Part shown: positions 27,006-34,877 of the stretch, in pieces
Position numbering within the stretch: position 1 is the stretch's first letter
Layout of the letters: each line of letters begins with the position of its first letter
NCBI RefSeq assembly: GCF_001590965.1
Contig: NZ_BCTW01000018.1
Location: 45,038 to 109,037 of the forward strand
DNA from: Novosphingobium lentum NBRC 107847
GTDB taxonomy: Bacteria > Pseudomonadota > Alphaproteobacteria > Sphingomonadales > Sphingomonadaceae
Reading direction: 5' to 3'
Length of the DNA stretch: 64,000 nucleotides
Notes under the pieces: generated by a model
Seen by the model: the letters and a program-made list of their open reading frames with translations, nothing else
Database searches by the model: none
Told to the model about the DNA's origin: nothing
Position numbers and translations under genes: made by a program

Positions 27006-27368
27006 CTACCGGCAACCGTCCATCGGCCGGAACACCGTCTCGTCGGTCTCGACCATGAACACCCGCACCGATTCCGGGATCAGGAAGCGCTGCTCGTCCT
27101 CGATCCGCTGGCGGTGGACTTCGGGGTCGGCGAGTTCGCGCATGGTGGCCTCGGCCACGCTGCGGTCTTCGTAGAACACCTCGCTGATGACATCGACCTC
27201 GCCCGGCGTGGCGGGATCGGGGTGGATCACGAAGTTGCGCCGGTGGACTGCCGCGCCGTGTTCGAGCAGGCGGTTCATCAGGTGGACGTGGTGGTTCGAA
27301 TAATAGTCGCGAAACGCCTCGGCGCTGAGGTCGGGGCGCTTCTTCGCGAGCAACATGACCTTGAACAT
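27006..27368 (-). CDS. EthD-domain small protein
   Basis: A 120-residue ferredoxin-like (dimeric alpha/beta barrel) protein: MFKVMLLAKKRPDLSAEAF, then YYSNHHVHLMNR, typical of EthD-family proteins, and a C-terminal pattern with aromatic residues (VRVFMVETDETV). The start at ATG 27368 has AAGG about 9 nt upstream. EthD proteins accompany P450 or other catabolic operons and are thought to act as small cyclases, isomerases or chaperone-like binders, but mostly without assigned reaction. It is the last gene of a unit with two acyl-CoA dehydrogenases and converges with the ALDH gene. Confidence 0.75.
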   Translation of the reverse strand: MFKVMLLAKKRPDLSAEAFRDYYSNHHVHLMNRLLEHGAAVHRRNFVIHPDPATPGEVDVISEVFYEDRSVAEATMRELADPEVHRQRIEDEQRFLIPESVRVFMVETDETVFRPMDGCR

Positions 27369-27384
27369 CAGATGGGCCTTCTCA

Positions 27385-28536
27385 TCAGATCGACCGGGCA
27401 ACCAGCAGCCGCATGATCTCCGCCGTTCCCGCAAAAATGCGGTGCAGCCGCGCGGCGGTATAAAGCCGCGAGATCGGGTATTCGTCCATGTACCCCGCGC
27501 CGCCGTGAAGCTGGACGCAGCCGTCCATCACGCGCGCTTCCATCTCGGGCAGCCACATCTTGGCCATCGCGCACTTCAGGTTGTCGAGCTTGCCGTTGGC
27601 CTGATAGTCGCGGATCACTTCGTCGAGGAAGGCGCGGCCCACCGCCATCTCGGTTTTCATTTCGGCCAGTTTGAACTGGGTGTTCTGGAAATCGAAGATC
27701 GTTTGGCCGAACGCCTTGCGGTTCTTGACGAACTCGACCGTTTCCTCGAACGCGCGCTGCGAGGCGGCGTGCGCGATCAGCGGCCATGTGATGCGGTCCA
27801 TGTTCACTCCGCCCAGGCAGATCGCCATGCCGCGCCCTTCCTCGCCCAGCAGGTTTTCGGCCGGAACGCGCACGTTGTCGAAGCTGATCTCGCCGGTGTT
27901 GGAGGCCTTGACCCCCATCTTGTGCAGTTCCTTGCCCCGGCGGAAACCGGGGCGGTCGGCCTCGACGATGATCACCGACAGGCCCTTGGCGCCCGGCGCT
28001 TCACTGGTGCGGACCACGACCATGAATGCATCGGCGACATTGGCCTGGCTGATGTAGGTCTTCGAGCCGTTGATAACCCATTCGTCGCCGTCGCGCGTGG
28101 CGGTGGAACGGATCGCGGAAACATCGCTGCCGCTGTCGGGTTCGGTGATCGCCAGCCCGAACAGCAGTTCGCCGCGGACCATGGCGGGGATGTATTGGCG
28201 GCGCTGCGCCTCATTGGCCGAGCGGAACAGGATTTCGGTCGTGCCGTCGGCGATCAGCGACGGCGCCATGCTCGCGCCCGCCGGGGTATAGCCGATCTCC
28301 TCCGCGATCACGAGCCGGTGGAGGAAATCGCCGCCCGGGCCGCCGTATTCGACCGGGATGTCGACACCGAGGATGCCCGCTTCGGCCGCCTTCAGCCAGA
28401 AGCTGCGCGGGATTTCGTGGTTGTGGACCCATTCATCGACATTGGGCTCGATCTCGGTGGCGATGAAATGGCGCACGGTTTCGCGGAAGATCTGATGTTC
28501 CGGACCCCAGAGCGATTCAGTGGTTTGGTAAGGCAT
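27385..28536 (-). CDS. Acyl-CoA dehydrogenase (Asp-type active site)
   Basis: A 383-residue ACAD with TEPDSGSDVSAI, TYISQANVAD, FDFQNTQFKLAEM and QLHGGAGYMDEYPISR. Neither usual catalytic Glu is present: RIFAGTAEIM has Ala at the MCAD position and GVNMDRITW has Asp at the isovaleryl-type position. It is strikingly similar in length and motifs to the ACAD at 60902 (same IFDFQNTQFKL block, same C-terminus), suggesting duplication. ATG 28536 has AAGGA upstream. It follows a Glu-type ACAD (28547) by 10 bp, so a heteromeric pair is possible. Confidence 0.93.
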   Translation of the reverse strand: MPYQTTESLWGPEHQIFRETVRHFIATEIEPNVDEWVHNHEIPRSFWLKAAEAGILGVDIPVEYGGPGGDFLHRLVIAEEIGYTPAGASMAPSLIADGTTEILFRSANEAQRRQYIPAMVRGELLFGLAITEPDSGSDVSAIRSTATRDGDEWVINGSKTYISQANVADAFMVVVRTSEAPGAKGLSVIIVEADRPGFRRGKELHKMGVKASNTGEISFDNVRVPAENLLGEEGRGMAICLGGVNMDRITWPLIAHAASQRAFEETVEFVKNRKAFGQTIFDFQNTQFKLAEMKTEMAVGRAFLDEVIRDYQANGKLDNLKCAMAKMWLPEMEARVMDGCVQLHGGAGYMDEYPISRLYTAARLHRIFAGTAEIMRLLVARSI

Positions 28537-28546
28537 CGGGAGTCCT

Positions 28547-29728
28547 TCAGTTGAGGCCGTAGCCAAGCTGGCGCCCGGCGAGGTCGAGCAGGATTTCTTC
28601 GGAGCCGCCGCCGATCGCGACCACCCGCACTTCGCGATAAATGCGTTCGGTCAGCGTGCCGCGCACGAAGCTGGCGCCGCCGAGCACTTGCGCCGCCTCG
28701 CGCAGCACTTTTTCGAACATCTGCGTCGCCTGCACTTTGAGCAGCGCGATATCGGCGGCGACCTCGCTGCCGCGATCGAACTGCCACGCGCACAGGTCGG
28801 TCCAGGCTTGGGTCGCGTCGATGTGGCGTTTCATGTCGGCCAGTTTTGAGCGGATCACCGGATGCGCGCCCAGCTTGCTGCCGAAGGTGACGCGGGCGTT
28901 GGCCCAGTCGACCGCTTCCTCGTGCGCGATCCGCGCGAACGCGGTGCACTGCTGCGCGGCCTGAATGCGTTCCCAGTTGAAGTTGCGCAAGATCGGCTTG
29001 AAGCCCTTGTTCTCCTCACCCAGCAGGTTTCGCGCCGGCACGCGCACGCCATCGAAGTGGAGTGTGGCGGTATCGCCCGAATGCCAGCCCATCTTCTTCA
29101 GCGAGGTGCGCGAAAAGCCTGCGCTGTCCGCTGGGATCAGCAACATCGATATGCCGCCCATGCCCGCACCGCCCGTGCGCACCGCAGTGACGAAATAATC
29201 GCCGCGCATGCCGTTGGAGATGAACGTCTTGGAGCCATCGACGATGAACTGATCGCCATCGCGCCGCGCGGTGGTGCGCAGCGCGGCGACGTCCGATCCG
29301 CCCGATGGTTCGGTCACCGCGATGCCGATGATCGTGCGGCCCGCGATCACTTCGGGGACGATCGCGCGGGCCAGATCGGGGTCGCCATTCTCGATCAGCA
29401 GGGGCATCGCGACCATGTGGGTGAACAGGCCCGATTGCACGCCGCCCGCACCGCACCGCGCGGTTTCTTCGACCAGCACCAGCTTGTGGAAGCTGTCGAT
29501 GCCGTCCGACGTGCCGCCGAACGCCTCGGGGAAGCCGAGGCCCAGCAGCCCCGCCGCGCCGGCTTTCTCCTGAAAGCTGCGCGGAACGATGCCGGCGTCC
29601 TCCCACGCATCGACATGGGGCAGCGCCTCGCGCGTGATAAACGTGCGCACGCTGTCGGCCAATGCCTGATGCGTCTCGCCATAATACGGCGAATTGCGCC
29701 GCCAGGCGTCGAAGCTGTTGGTTGCCAT
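28547..29728 (-). CDS. Acyl-CoA dehydrogenase (Glu-type active site)
   Basis: A 393-residue ACAD with TEPSGGSDVAAL, TFISNGMRGDYF and a helix-G segment FNWERIQAA that places Glu at the isovaleryl-CoA-dehydrogenase catalytic position; the C-terminal loop reads AIGGGSEEIL. ATG 29728 has GGAGAG about 8 nt upstream. A plausible promoter (TTGACC, 17-nt spacer, TTTAAA on the minus strand) lies at 29775-29803. It is the first gene of the unit 27006-29728. Expected role: desaturation of a branched or ring-bearing acyl-CoA. Confidence 0.93.
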   Translation of the reverse strand: MATNSFDAWRRNSPYYGETHQALADSVRTFITREALPHVDAWEDAGIVPRSFQEKAGAAGLLGLGFPEAFGGTSDGIDSFHKLVLVEETARCGAGGVQSGLFTHMVAMPLLIENGDPDLARAIVPEVIAGRTIIGIAVTEPSGGSDVAALRTTARRDGDQFIVDGSKTFISNGMRGDYFVTAVRTGGAGMGGISMLLIPADSAGFSRTSLKKMGWHSGDTATLHFDGVRVPARNLLGEENKGFKPILRNFNWERIQAAQQCTAFARIAHEEAVDWANARVTFGSKLGAHPVIRSKLADMKRHIDATQAWTDLCAWQFDRGSEVAADIALLKVQATQMFEKVLREAAQVLGGASFVRGTLTERIYREVRVVAIGGGSEEILLDLAGRQLGYGLN

Positions 29729-29774
29729 TCGCGGCTCTCTCCAGCGCATGTCGCGCTTTTATTCGCTAGCACAC

Positions 29775-29803
29775 TTTAAACCAGCGTGTTAATTCCAGGT
29801 CAA
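29775..29803 (-). promoter_or_regulatory. Candidate sigma-70-type promoter for the paired ACAD operon
   Basis: Minus-strand TTGACC (29803-29798), 17-nt spacer, TTTAAA (29780-29775), about 45 bp before ATG 29728. The region is shared with the divergent GST gene (start 29821), so the two units may be co-regulated. Confidence 0.45.
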
Positions 29804-29820
29804 GCGGGAGAGCACAAAAT

Positions 29821-30444
29821 ATGCTGACGATCTATGGCACCAAGCCGAGCCGGGTGGCGCGCTGCCTGTGGGCGCTGGAAGAACTGGGTCTGGCCTATAC
29901 CCAGGTTGCGGTGCCCGACAGCAAGGCGCCTGCGTACCTCGCGCTCAACCCGATGGGCAAAGTGCCGGTGCTGGTCGATGGCGATTTCGTGCTGACCGAA
30001 TCCGTGGCGATCACGGCGTATCTTGCCTCGCTGCAACCCAGCGAACTGCTGCCCTCCGCCCCGCGCCTGCGCGCGCGGATCGACCAGTGGTCGAGCTGGG
30101 CGATCACCGAGGTCGAGTTCCATTTCACGATCATGGTCCGCGAAATCCGCCGGGCCGGGCAGGCGGGCGAGGCGCCCAATGGCGATGTCGTGGCGACGTG
30201 CCTCGCCAACGTGGCGGTAACGCTCGGCGCGCTCGAAACGCATCTGGCGGCGGGCAACGCCTATGTCGCCGGGGACGGCTTTACGATCGGCGATATCAAC
30301 ACCGCGTTCCCGATTTCCGGGATCGCGCCGCGCATCGACATGGCGCCGTTTCCGCTGATCGCCGATTGGCTGGCGCGCTGCACTGCGCGGCCCGCGTTCC
30401 TGCGGGTGCAGGCGATCGACGAGAGCGGGCTCGCCACCATCTGA
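29821..30444 (+). CDS. Glutathione S-transferase family protein
   Basis: A 207-residue GST: an N-terminal thioredoxin-like domain with LTIYGTKPSRVARCLWALEEL (candidate catalytic Ser10), the cis-Pro motif KVPVLVDGD and TESVAITAYL, then an all-alpha domain with GDGFTIGDINTAFP (N-capping box and hydrophobic staple). GGGAGAG lies upstream of ATG 29821. GSTs in aromatic-degradation clusters isomerise maleyl-type products, open epoxides or cleave ethers. Here the position next to a flavin-dependent oxidoreductase gives no firm answer. Confidence 0.88.
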   Translation: MLTIYGTKPSRVARCLWALEELGLAYTQVAVPDSKAPAYLALNPMGKVPVLVDGDFVLTESVAITAYLASLQPSELLPSAPRLRARIDQWSSWAITEVEFHFTIMVREIRRAGQAGEAPNGDVVATCLANVAVTLGALETHLAAGNAYVAGDGFTIGDINTAFPISGIAPRIDMAPFPLIADWLARCTARPAFLRVQAIDESGLATI

Positions 30445-30475
30445 CAACCGCGCATTTGACGGGAGAGCAAGCGCC

Positions 30476-31486
30476 ATGAAAATCGCGACGATGACGACCT
30501 CGCCGCAGCAGGCAATCGCCAAGTCGGCTGAATGGGAAGCCGACGGGTTCGACGCGATCTTCACCAACGAGTCGAAACACGATCCGTTCGTGCTTTCCAC
30601 GCTGGTGGCGGACCGGACCAGGACGGTCGAGATCATGACCTACATCGCGGTGGCGCTGGCGCGCACGCCGATGCTGGCCGCGGCGTCGGCCAACGATCTC
30701 AACCAGATTTCGGGCGGGCGGTTTACGCTGGGCATCGGCTCGCAGATCAAGCCGCATATCGAACGGCGTTATGGCATGCCGTGGTCCAACCCCGCGCCGC
30801 GCATGCGCGAATTCATCCAGGCGATGCACGCGATCTGGGATTGCTGGCATGACGGCAAGCCGCTGAAGTTCGAGGGGCGGTTCTACAACCACACGCTGAT
30901 GACGCACATGTTCACGCCGGTGGAGCACCCGTTCGGGCGGCCGCTGGTGGGACTGGCCGCTGTGGGTCCGGAGATGACCAAGGTGGCGGGCGAAGTGGCC
31001 GACGCGCTGCTGTGTCACAGCTTCACCTCGCCCAAATACTTGCGCAGCGTGACGCTGCCGCTGGTCGAGGAATCGCTGGCGACACACGGGCGCGACCGGG
31101 CGAAGTTCCGGCTGGTCGGCATGCCGTTCATCGCCTCGGGCGAAACGGACGAGGAACTGGAAAAGGCCGTGGCCCACGCCCGCGAATCGGTGGCGTTCTA
31201 TTGCTCGACCCCGGCCTATGTCGGCGTGCTCGAGGCCGAGGGGTTCGGCGACATCCACCCCGAAATGCTGCGCCTGTCCAAAGCCGGCCAGTGGGCCGAC
31301 ATGGGCAAGCTGGTGAGCGACGAGATCCTCAACACCTACTGCGTGGTCGGCAAACCGGCCGAGGCGGCGGCGGAGATCGAGCGGCGCTATGGCGGGATCT
31401 TCGACATGCTGTGCGGCTATTCGGGGCAGGGACCAGGCATGCCCGACCCGGTGATGCGCGCGTTCAAGGCGCAGCGGACATCATAG
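30476..31486 (+). CDS. LLM-class (luciferase-like) flavin/F420-dependent oxidoreductase
   Basis: A 336-residue luciferase-like TIM barrel. The start MKIATMTTSPQQAI, TNESKHDPFVLSTL, LARTPMLAAASANDLNQIS and GRFTLGIGSQIKPHIERRYG are close to the MSMEG_2256-type subfamily (TIGR03617-like) often annotated as F420-dependent. Sphingomonads do not generally use F420, so FMN is a more cautious expectation. ATG 30476 has GGGAGAG upstream. It follows the GST by 31 bp and is followed by a palindromic repeat. It is not a luxA/luxB pair member, as there is a single subunit and no adjacency to the LuxCE genes. Confidence 0.88.
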   Translation: MKIATMTTSPQQAIAKSAEWEADGFDAIFTNESKHDPFVLSTLVADRTRTVEIMTYIAVALARTPMLAAASANDLNQISGGRFTLGIGSQIKPHIERRYGMPWSNPAPRMREFIQAMHAIWDCWHDGKPLKFEGRFYNHTLMTHMFTPVEHPFGRPLVGLAAVGPEMTKVAGEVADALLCHSFTSPKYLRSVTLPLVEESLATHGRDRAKFRLVGMPFIASGETDEELEKAVAHARESVAFYCSTPAYVGVLEAEGFGDIHPEMLRLSKAGQWADMGKLVSDEILNTYCVVGKPAEAAAEIERRYGGIFDMLCGYSGQGPGMPDPVMRAFKAQRTS

Positions 31487-31495
31487 AAATGCGAT

Positions 31496-31573
31496 CCCCC
31501 GCGACGGCGGGGGCCTCAGGCGGTTTGGAGTTCAGTTGCGGCTGAATGCCTATGCTCCCCGCCTTCGCGGGGA
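31496..31573. repeat. Two short GC-rich palindromes (REP-like), possible terminator
   Basis: Two hairpins lie between the convergent LLM and MaoC genes: CCCCC...GGGGG at 31496-31513 and TCCCCGC-CTTC-GCGGGGA (7-bp stem) at 31556-31573. The second is of the type scattered between genes in many sphingomonads. Their place between convergent genes fits a bidirectional terminator or mRNA-stabilising role; there is no clear U-tract. Confidence 0.6.
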
Positions 31574-31606
31574 CGCACTCAGAGACAAATTCTTGGTCTG
31601 ATGCGC

Positions 31607-32461
31607 TCACCCGATCTCGGCAGTGCAGCGATCAAGCACGACGGTGTTGTCGCGGTTGGGCACCACCGCGCGGAAGCGCACCGTACCCGATCCCGAACCC
31701 CAGAATTCGAAACGGAGCAGGTCGCCCGGCAGCACGGGTCGGGTAAAGCGCACCGCCATCGAGCCCAGCAGCCGCGCATCCATGCCGCAGAACTGGCGGA
31801 TCAGCGCGTAACCCGCCATGCCCTTGGTCGCGAGGCCGTGGAGGATCGGACGGGGGAAGCCCGCCACGGTCGCCACGGCGGGATCGATGTGCAGCGGGTT
31901 GAGGTCGCCCGACAGGCGATAGATCAGCGGCTGGATCTCGGTCGCCTGAACCTCCAGCGTGGAGTCAGGCGCGGTTTCGGGCAGCTTGGTCAGTTCGGTG
32001 GGCACATCGCCGAAATCGCCGCAGCCGCCGTCGGCGCGCAGCATCAGCGTGTTGGTGACGGTGGCCAGCTTCTCGCCGGTTTCGGCGTTGCTTACCACCT
32101 TGCGCTGGTGGAGCATCGCGCCACGCTCGCCCATGTCGCGCAGGCCCATGATGTGGTGGCTGGCCGTGATGTTGCCCTCCGGTGGCAGCACCGCGTGCAT
32201 TTCCATGCGCTGTTCGGCGTGGAGCAGCTTCTTCCAGTCGACGCCGTATTCCTCGCCCCGGATCCACATGCCGGGATGGCCCAGCACGTTGGCCAGTGTT
32301 GGCATCGCCTGCAGCCCGTCCTCATAGAGAAACCGCAAGTGGCCGGCGTCTAGCGGTTCAGCGCCGAAGCCCACGCCCAGCGCGTACAGGATCGTGTCCT
32401 TGAAGGTGTAGGTCTGCGTCGTATCGGGGAAGGCGCGGTTGATGATGGCGTCGCGGTTCAT
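31607..32461 (-). CDS. MaoC-type enoyl-CoA hydratase 2
   Basis: A 284-residue double-hotdog protein. The hydratase-2 motif is complete: YRLSGDLNPLHIDP with Asp186 and His191, followed by AGFPRPILHGLATKG. The N-terminal half (ALGVGFGAEPL, LRFLYEDGLQAMPTLANVLG) matches the 17beta-HSD4/MFE-2 hydratase domain. Known members add water to trans-2-enoyl-CoA to give the (R)-3-hydroxy product, and they suit bulky steroid-like acyl groups. ATG 32461. It follows an ACAD by 13 bp. The matching MFE-2-like (R)-hydroxyacyl dehydrogenase may be the SDR at 36305. Confidence 0.92.
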   Translation of the reverse strand: MNRDAIINRAFPDTTQTYTFKDTILYALGVGFGAEPLDAGHLRFLYEDGLQAMPTLANVLGHPGMWIRGEEYGVDWKKLLHAEQRMEMHAVLPPEGNITASHHIMGLRDMGERGAMLHQRKVVSNAETGEKLATVTNTLMLRADGGCGDFGDVPTELTKLPETAPDSTLEVQATEIQPLIYRLSGDLNPLHIDPAVATVAGFPRPILHGLATKGMAGYALIRQFCGMDARLLGSMAVRFTRPVLPGDLLRFEFWGSGSGTVRFRAVVPNRDNTVVLDRCTAEIG

Positions 32462-32474
32462 CGGTGTCTTGCTC

Positions 32475-33641
32475 TCAGTACGATTTGGGCAGCCCAAGGA
32501 CCTTTTCGCCGATGAAGTTCATGATCATCTGCTCGGTCACCGGGGCGATGCGCAGCAGGATCGATTCGCGGAACAAGCGCTCGACCTGGTATTCGCGGCT
32601 GTAGCCCATGCCGCCGTGGAACATCACGGCGCGGGTGCAGGCATCGAACGCGGCGCGCGCGGCGAGGAACTTGGCGGCGTTGGCCTCGGCACCGCACGAT
32701 TTCTTGGCGTCGTACATCCAGCCTGCGCGCATCACCATCCAGAACGAAGATTCCAGCGCCATCCAGCTTTCCGCGAGCGGGTGCTGGATGCCCTGATTCA
32801 TGCCGATCGGGCGGCCGAACACGTGGCGGTCCTTGGCATATTGCGAAACGCGCGCGAGCGCGCCCTGGCCAAGCCCGACCGCTTCGGCGGCGACGAGGAT
32901 GCGTTCGGGGTTGAGGCTGTGGAGGATGTAGTTGAAGCCCTTGCCCTCCTCACCGATCAGGTCGGAATCGGGCACGAAATAATCGTCGATGAACGTGGCG
33001 TTCGAATCCACCGCGTTGCGGCCCATCTTGGGGATGCGGCGCACTTCGATCTGGGAATGATCGAGGTCGGTGTAGAAAAAGCTCATCCCGTCGGTGGGCT
33101 TCTTGCACTGATCCTTGGGTGTGGTGCGTGCCAGAATGACGATCTTGTTGGCGACCTGGCCGGTCGAGGTCCAGATCTTGCGCCCGGTGATGCGGTACCC
33201 GCCATCGACCTTGGTCGCGAACGTCTTGATGCTGGTGGTGTCGAGGCCCGCGTCGGGTTCGGTCACGCCGAAGCATGCCTTGTCGGTGCCAGCGATCAGG
33301 GGCTTCAGCATGCGCTCCTGCTGTTCGGGATTGCCGAACACGACCACCGCGTGCGGGCCGAACAGGTTCATGTGGATGGTGGAGGCGGCCGAATAGCCGC
33401 CCGCGCCCTTGGTCACGGTGTTCATCATGATCGCCGCTTCGGTCACGCCAAGGCCCGCGCCGCCGAGGTGTTCGGGCATGGTGATGCCCAGCCAGCCGCC
33501 ATCGGCCATGGCCTTGTGGAATTCGTGCGGAAATTCACCCGTCTGGTCGAGCTTCGACCAGTATTCGTCGCCGAATTGCTCGACGACTTTGGCCACACCC
33601 TCCTGGACCGATTTCTGGGTGTCGTTAAGTTCCATTTCCAT
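32475..33641 (-). CDS. Acyl-CoA dehydrogenase (Glu-type active site)
   Basis: A 388-residue ACAD of the branch with TMPEHLGGAGLGVTEAA and FGVTEPDAGLDTTSI. Glu is kept at the isovaleryl-type position (LNPERILVAAEAV), while the C-terminal loop is LRIAPVTEQMIM with no EGT motif; the flavin strand reads IWTSTGQVANKI. ATG 33641 is supported by GAGGG at 7 nt. It lies 10 bp downstream of another Glu-type ACAD and 13 bp upstream of the MaoC hydratase, giving a compact desaturation-hydration operon. Short-chain or carnitine-like subfamily assignment cannot be settled by eye. Confidence 0.92.
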   Translation of the reverse strand: MEMELNDTQKSVQEGVAKVVEQFGDEYWSKLDQTGEFPHEFHKAMADGGWLGITMPEHLGGAGLGVTEAAIMMNTVTKGAGGYSAASTIHMNLFGPHAVVVFGNPEQQERMLKPLIAGTDKACFGVTEPDAGLDTTSIKTFATKVDGGYRITGRKIWTSTGQVANKIVILARTTPKDQCKKPTDGMSFFYTDLDHSQIEVRRIPKMGRNAVDSNATFIDDYFVPDSDLIGEEGKGFNYILHSLNPERILVAAEAVGLGQGALARVSQYAKDRHVFGRPIGMNQGIQHPLAESWMALESSFWMVMRAGWMYDAKKSCGAEANAAKFLAARAAFDACTRAVMFHGGMGYSREYQVERLFRESILLRIAPVTEQMIMNFIGEKVLGLPKSY

Positions 33642-33651
33642 GTGCGTGCCC

Positions 33652-34800
33652 TCAGCGGAAAAGTTTGCGGCTGATGATTTCACGCATGACTTCCGACGAA
33701 CCGCCGGCGATCTTGCGAATGCGTGAATCGATGAATGCGTGTGCGATCGGGTATTCCAGCATGTAGCCCGCGCCGCCATAGAATTGCAGGCATTCGTCGG
33801 CGATTTTCCACTGGAGTTCGCCGACCAGCATCTTGGCCATCGCGGCGGTCTCGATGTCGAGATCGCGGGTGCAGGCCAGTTCGACGCAGCGATCAACGAA
33901 CACCTGCATCGCCTGCGTCTGCGCGGCCATTTCGGCGATCTTGAAGCGGGTGTTCTGGAATTCCGCCACCGCCTTGCCGAAAATCATGCGGTCCTTGGTG
34001 TAGGCGATCGTCTCGTCCAGCATGAACTTGCACATGCCGACGGCGTGGACCGCGATCGACAGGCGCTCCTCGGCCAGGTTGTGCACGGCGATGGCCATGC
34101 CTTGGCCTTCTTCGCCAATGCGGTTGGTCACCGGCACGCGCACATCGGAGAAGAACAGCTCGGACGTGTCCTGCGCCAGCAAGCCCAGCTTTTCCAGGTT
34201 GCGCCCGCGCGCAAAGCCGGGGCGATCGGTTTCGACGATGATGAAGGTCATGCCGCGCGCACCGGCCGCCGGATCGGTCTTGCACGCCAGCACGACGATG
34301 TCGGCCAGCTGGCCGTTGGAGATATAGGTCTTCTGGCCGTTGATGACGTATTCGTCACCGTCACGGACCGCCGACGTCTTGATCGCCTTGAGGTCGCTGC
34401 CCGCGCCGGGTTCGGACAGGCCGAGCGCGACGATGCATTCGCCGTTGACCATCTTGGGCAGCCATTTGTGCTTCAGTTCGTCGCTGGCGAAGTTGAGGAT
34501 ATAATTGGCGGCCATGTCCGAATGGACGGCAAAGCCCGGTCCGGTCGCGCCGGCAAAACCCAGCTCTTCGGTGAACACGGCGTTGTATTTGTAATCCGCG
34601 CCCGCGCCGCCGAATTCCTCGGGCGCGTTGGAGCACAGGAAACCGGAAGCACCGGCCTTGCGCCAGACTTCGCGGCTGACGACGCCGTCTTCCTCCCACT
34701 GGCGGTGGTGGGGCGTGACTTCGGCGGCGATGAACCGGCGCACGGCATCGCGATACATCTCGTGCTCTTCGCCGTAGACGGGGCGGGGGATGGTCTGCAC
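33652..34800 (-). CDS. Acyl-CoA dehydrogenase (Glu-type active site)
   Basis: A 382-residue ACAD with SEPGAGSDLKAI, TYISNGQLADI and QFYGGAGYMLEYPIAH; the isovaleryl-type Glu is present (LAEERLSIA) and the C-terminal loop is KIAGGSSEVM. The frame opens at a TTG (34812), but GGAG 6 nt before GTG 34800 makes GTG the better start (MQTIPRPVYGEEHE). It is first in the unit ACAD-ACAD-MaoC. A 25-bp box at 34828-34852 upstream is shared with the DUF35-thiolase operon. Isovaleryl/2-methyl-branched acyl-CoA-type substrates are plausible but unproven. Confidence 0.92.
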   Translation of the reverse strand: MQTIPRPVYGEEHEMYRDAVRRFIAAEVTPHHRQWEEDGVVSREVWRKAGASGFLCSNAPEEFGGAGADYKYNAVFTEELGFAGATGPGFAVHSDMAANYILNFASDELKHKWLPKMVNGECIVALGLSEPGAGSDLKAIKTSAVRDGDEYVINGQKTYISNGQLADIVVLACKTDPAAGARGMTFIIVETDRPGFARGRNLEKLGLLAQDTSELFFSDVRVPVTNRIGEEGQGMAIAVHNLAEERLSIAVHAVGMCKFMLDETIAYTKDRMIFGKAVAEFQNTRFKIAEMAAQTQAMQVFVDRCVELACTRDLDIETAAMAKMLVGELQWKIADECLQFYGGAGYMLEYPIAHAFIDSRIRKIAGGSSEVMREIISRKLFR

Positions 34801-34827
34801 TTCAAGCTCCAATCAGCCGGCTACCGG

Positions 34828-34852
34828 CAGTTAGTACATCAGTTTACATAAA
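34828..34852. promoter_or_regulatory. CAGTTAGTA box, copy 1
   Basis: A 25-bp sequence, CAGTTAGTA followed by ATnAGTTnAC, is identical at 19 of 25 positions to 52754-52778. Both lie a few tens of bases upstream of minus-strand catabolic operons (34800 and 52727). It contains a CAGTT/CAGTT direct repeat 12 bp apart. Likely operator or promoter element. Confidence 0.45.
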
Positions 34853-34877
34853 GTCAATGCTGCGGTATGCTGCAAGA

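Noticed and set aside
9627..31486. A lux bioluminescence system (LuxC, LuxE and a luciferase-like oxidoreductase)
   Set aside because: No luxA/luxB pair, no luxD, and the single luciferase-like gene lies 18 kb away in another unit and belongs to a different subfamily.
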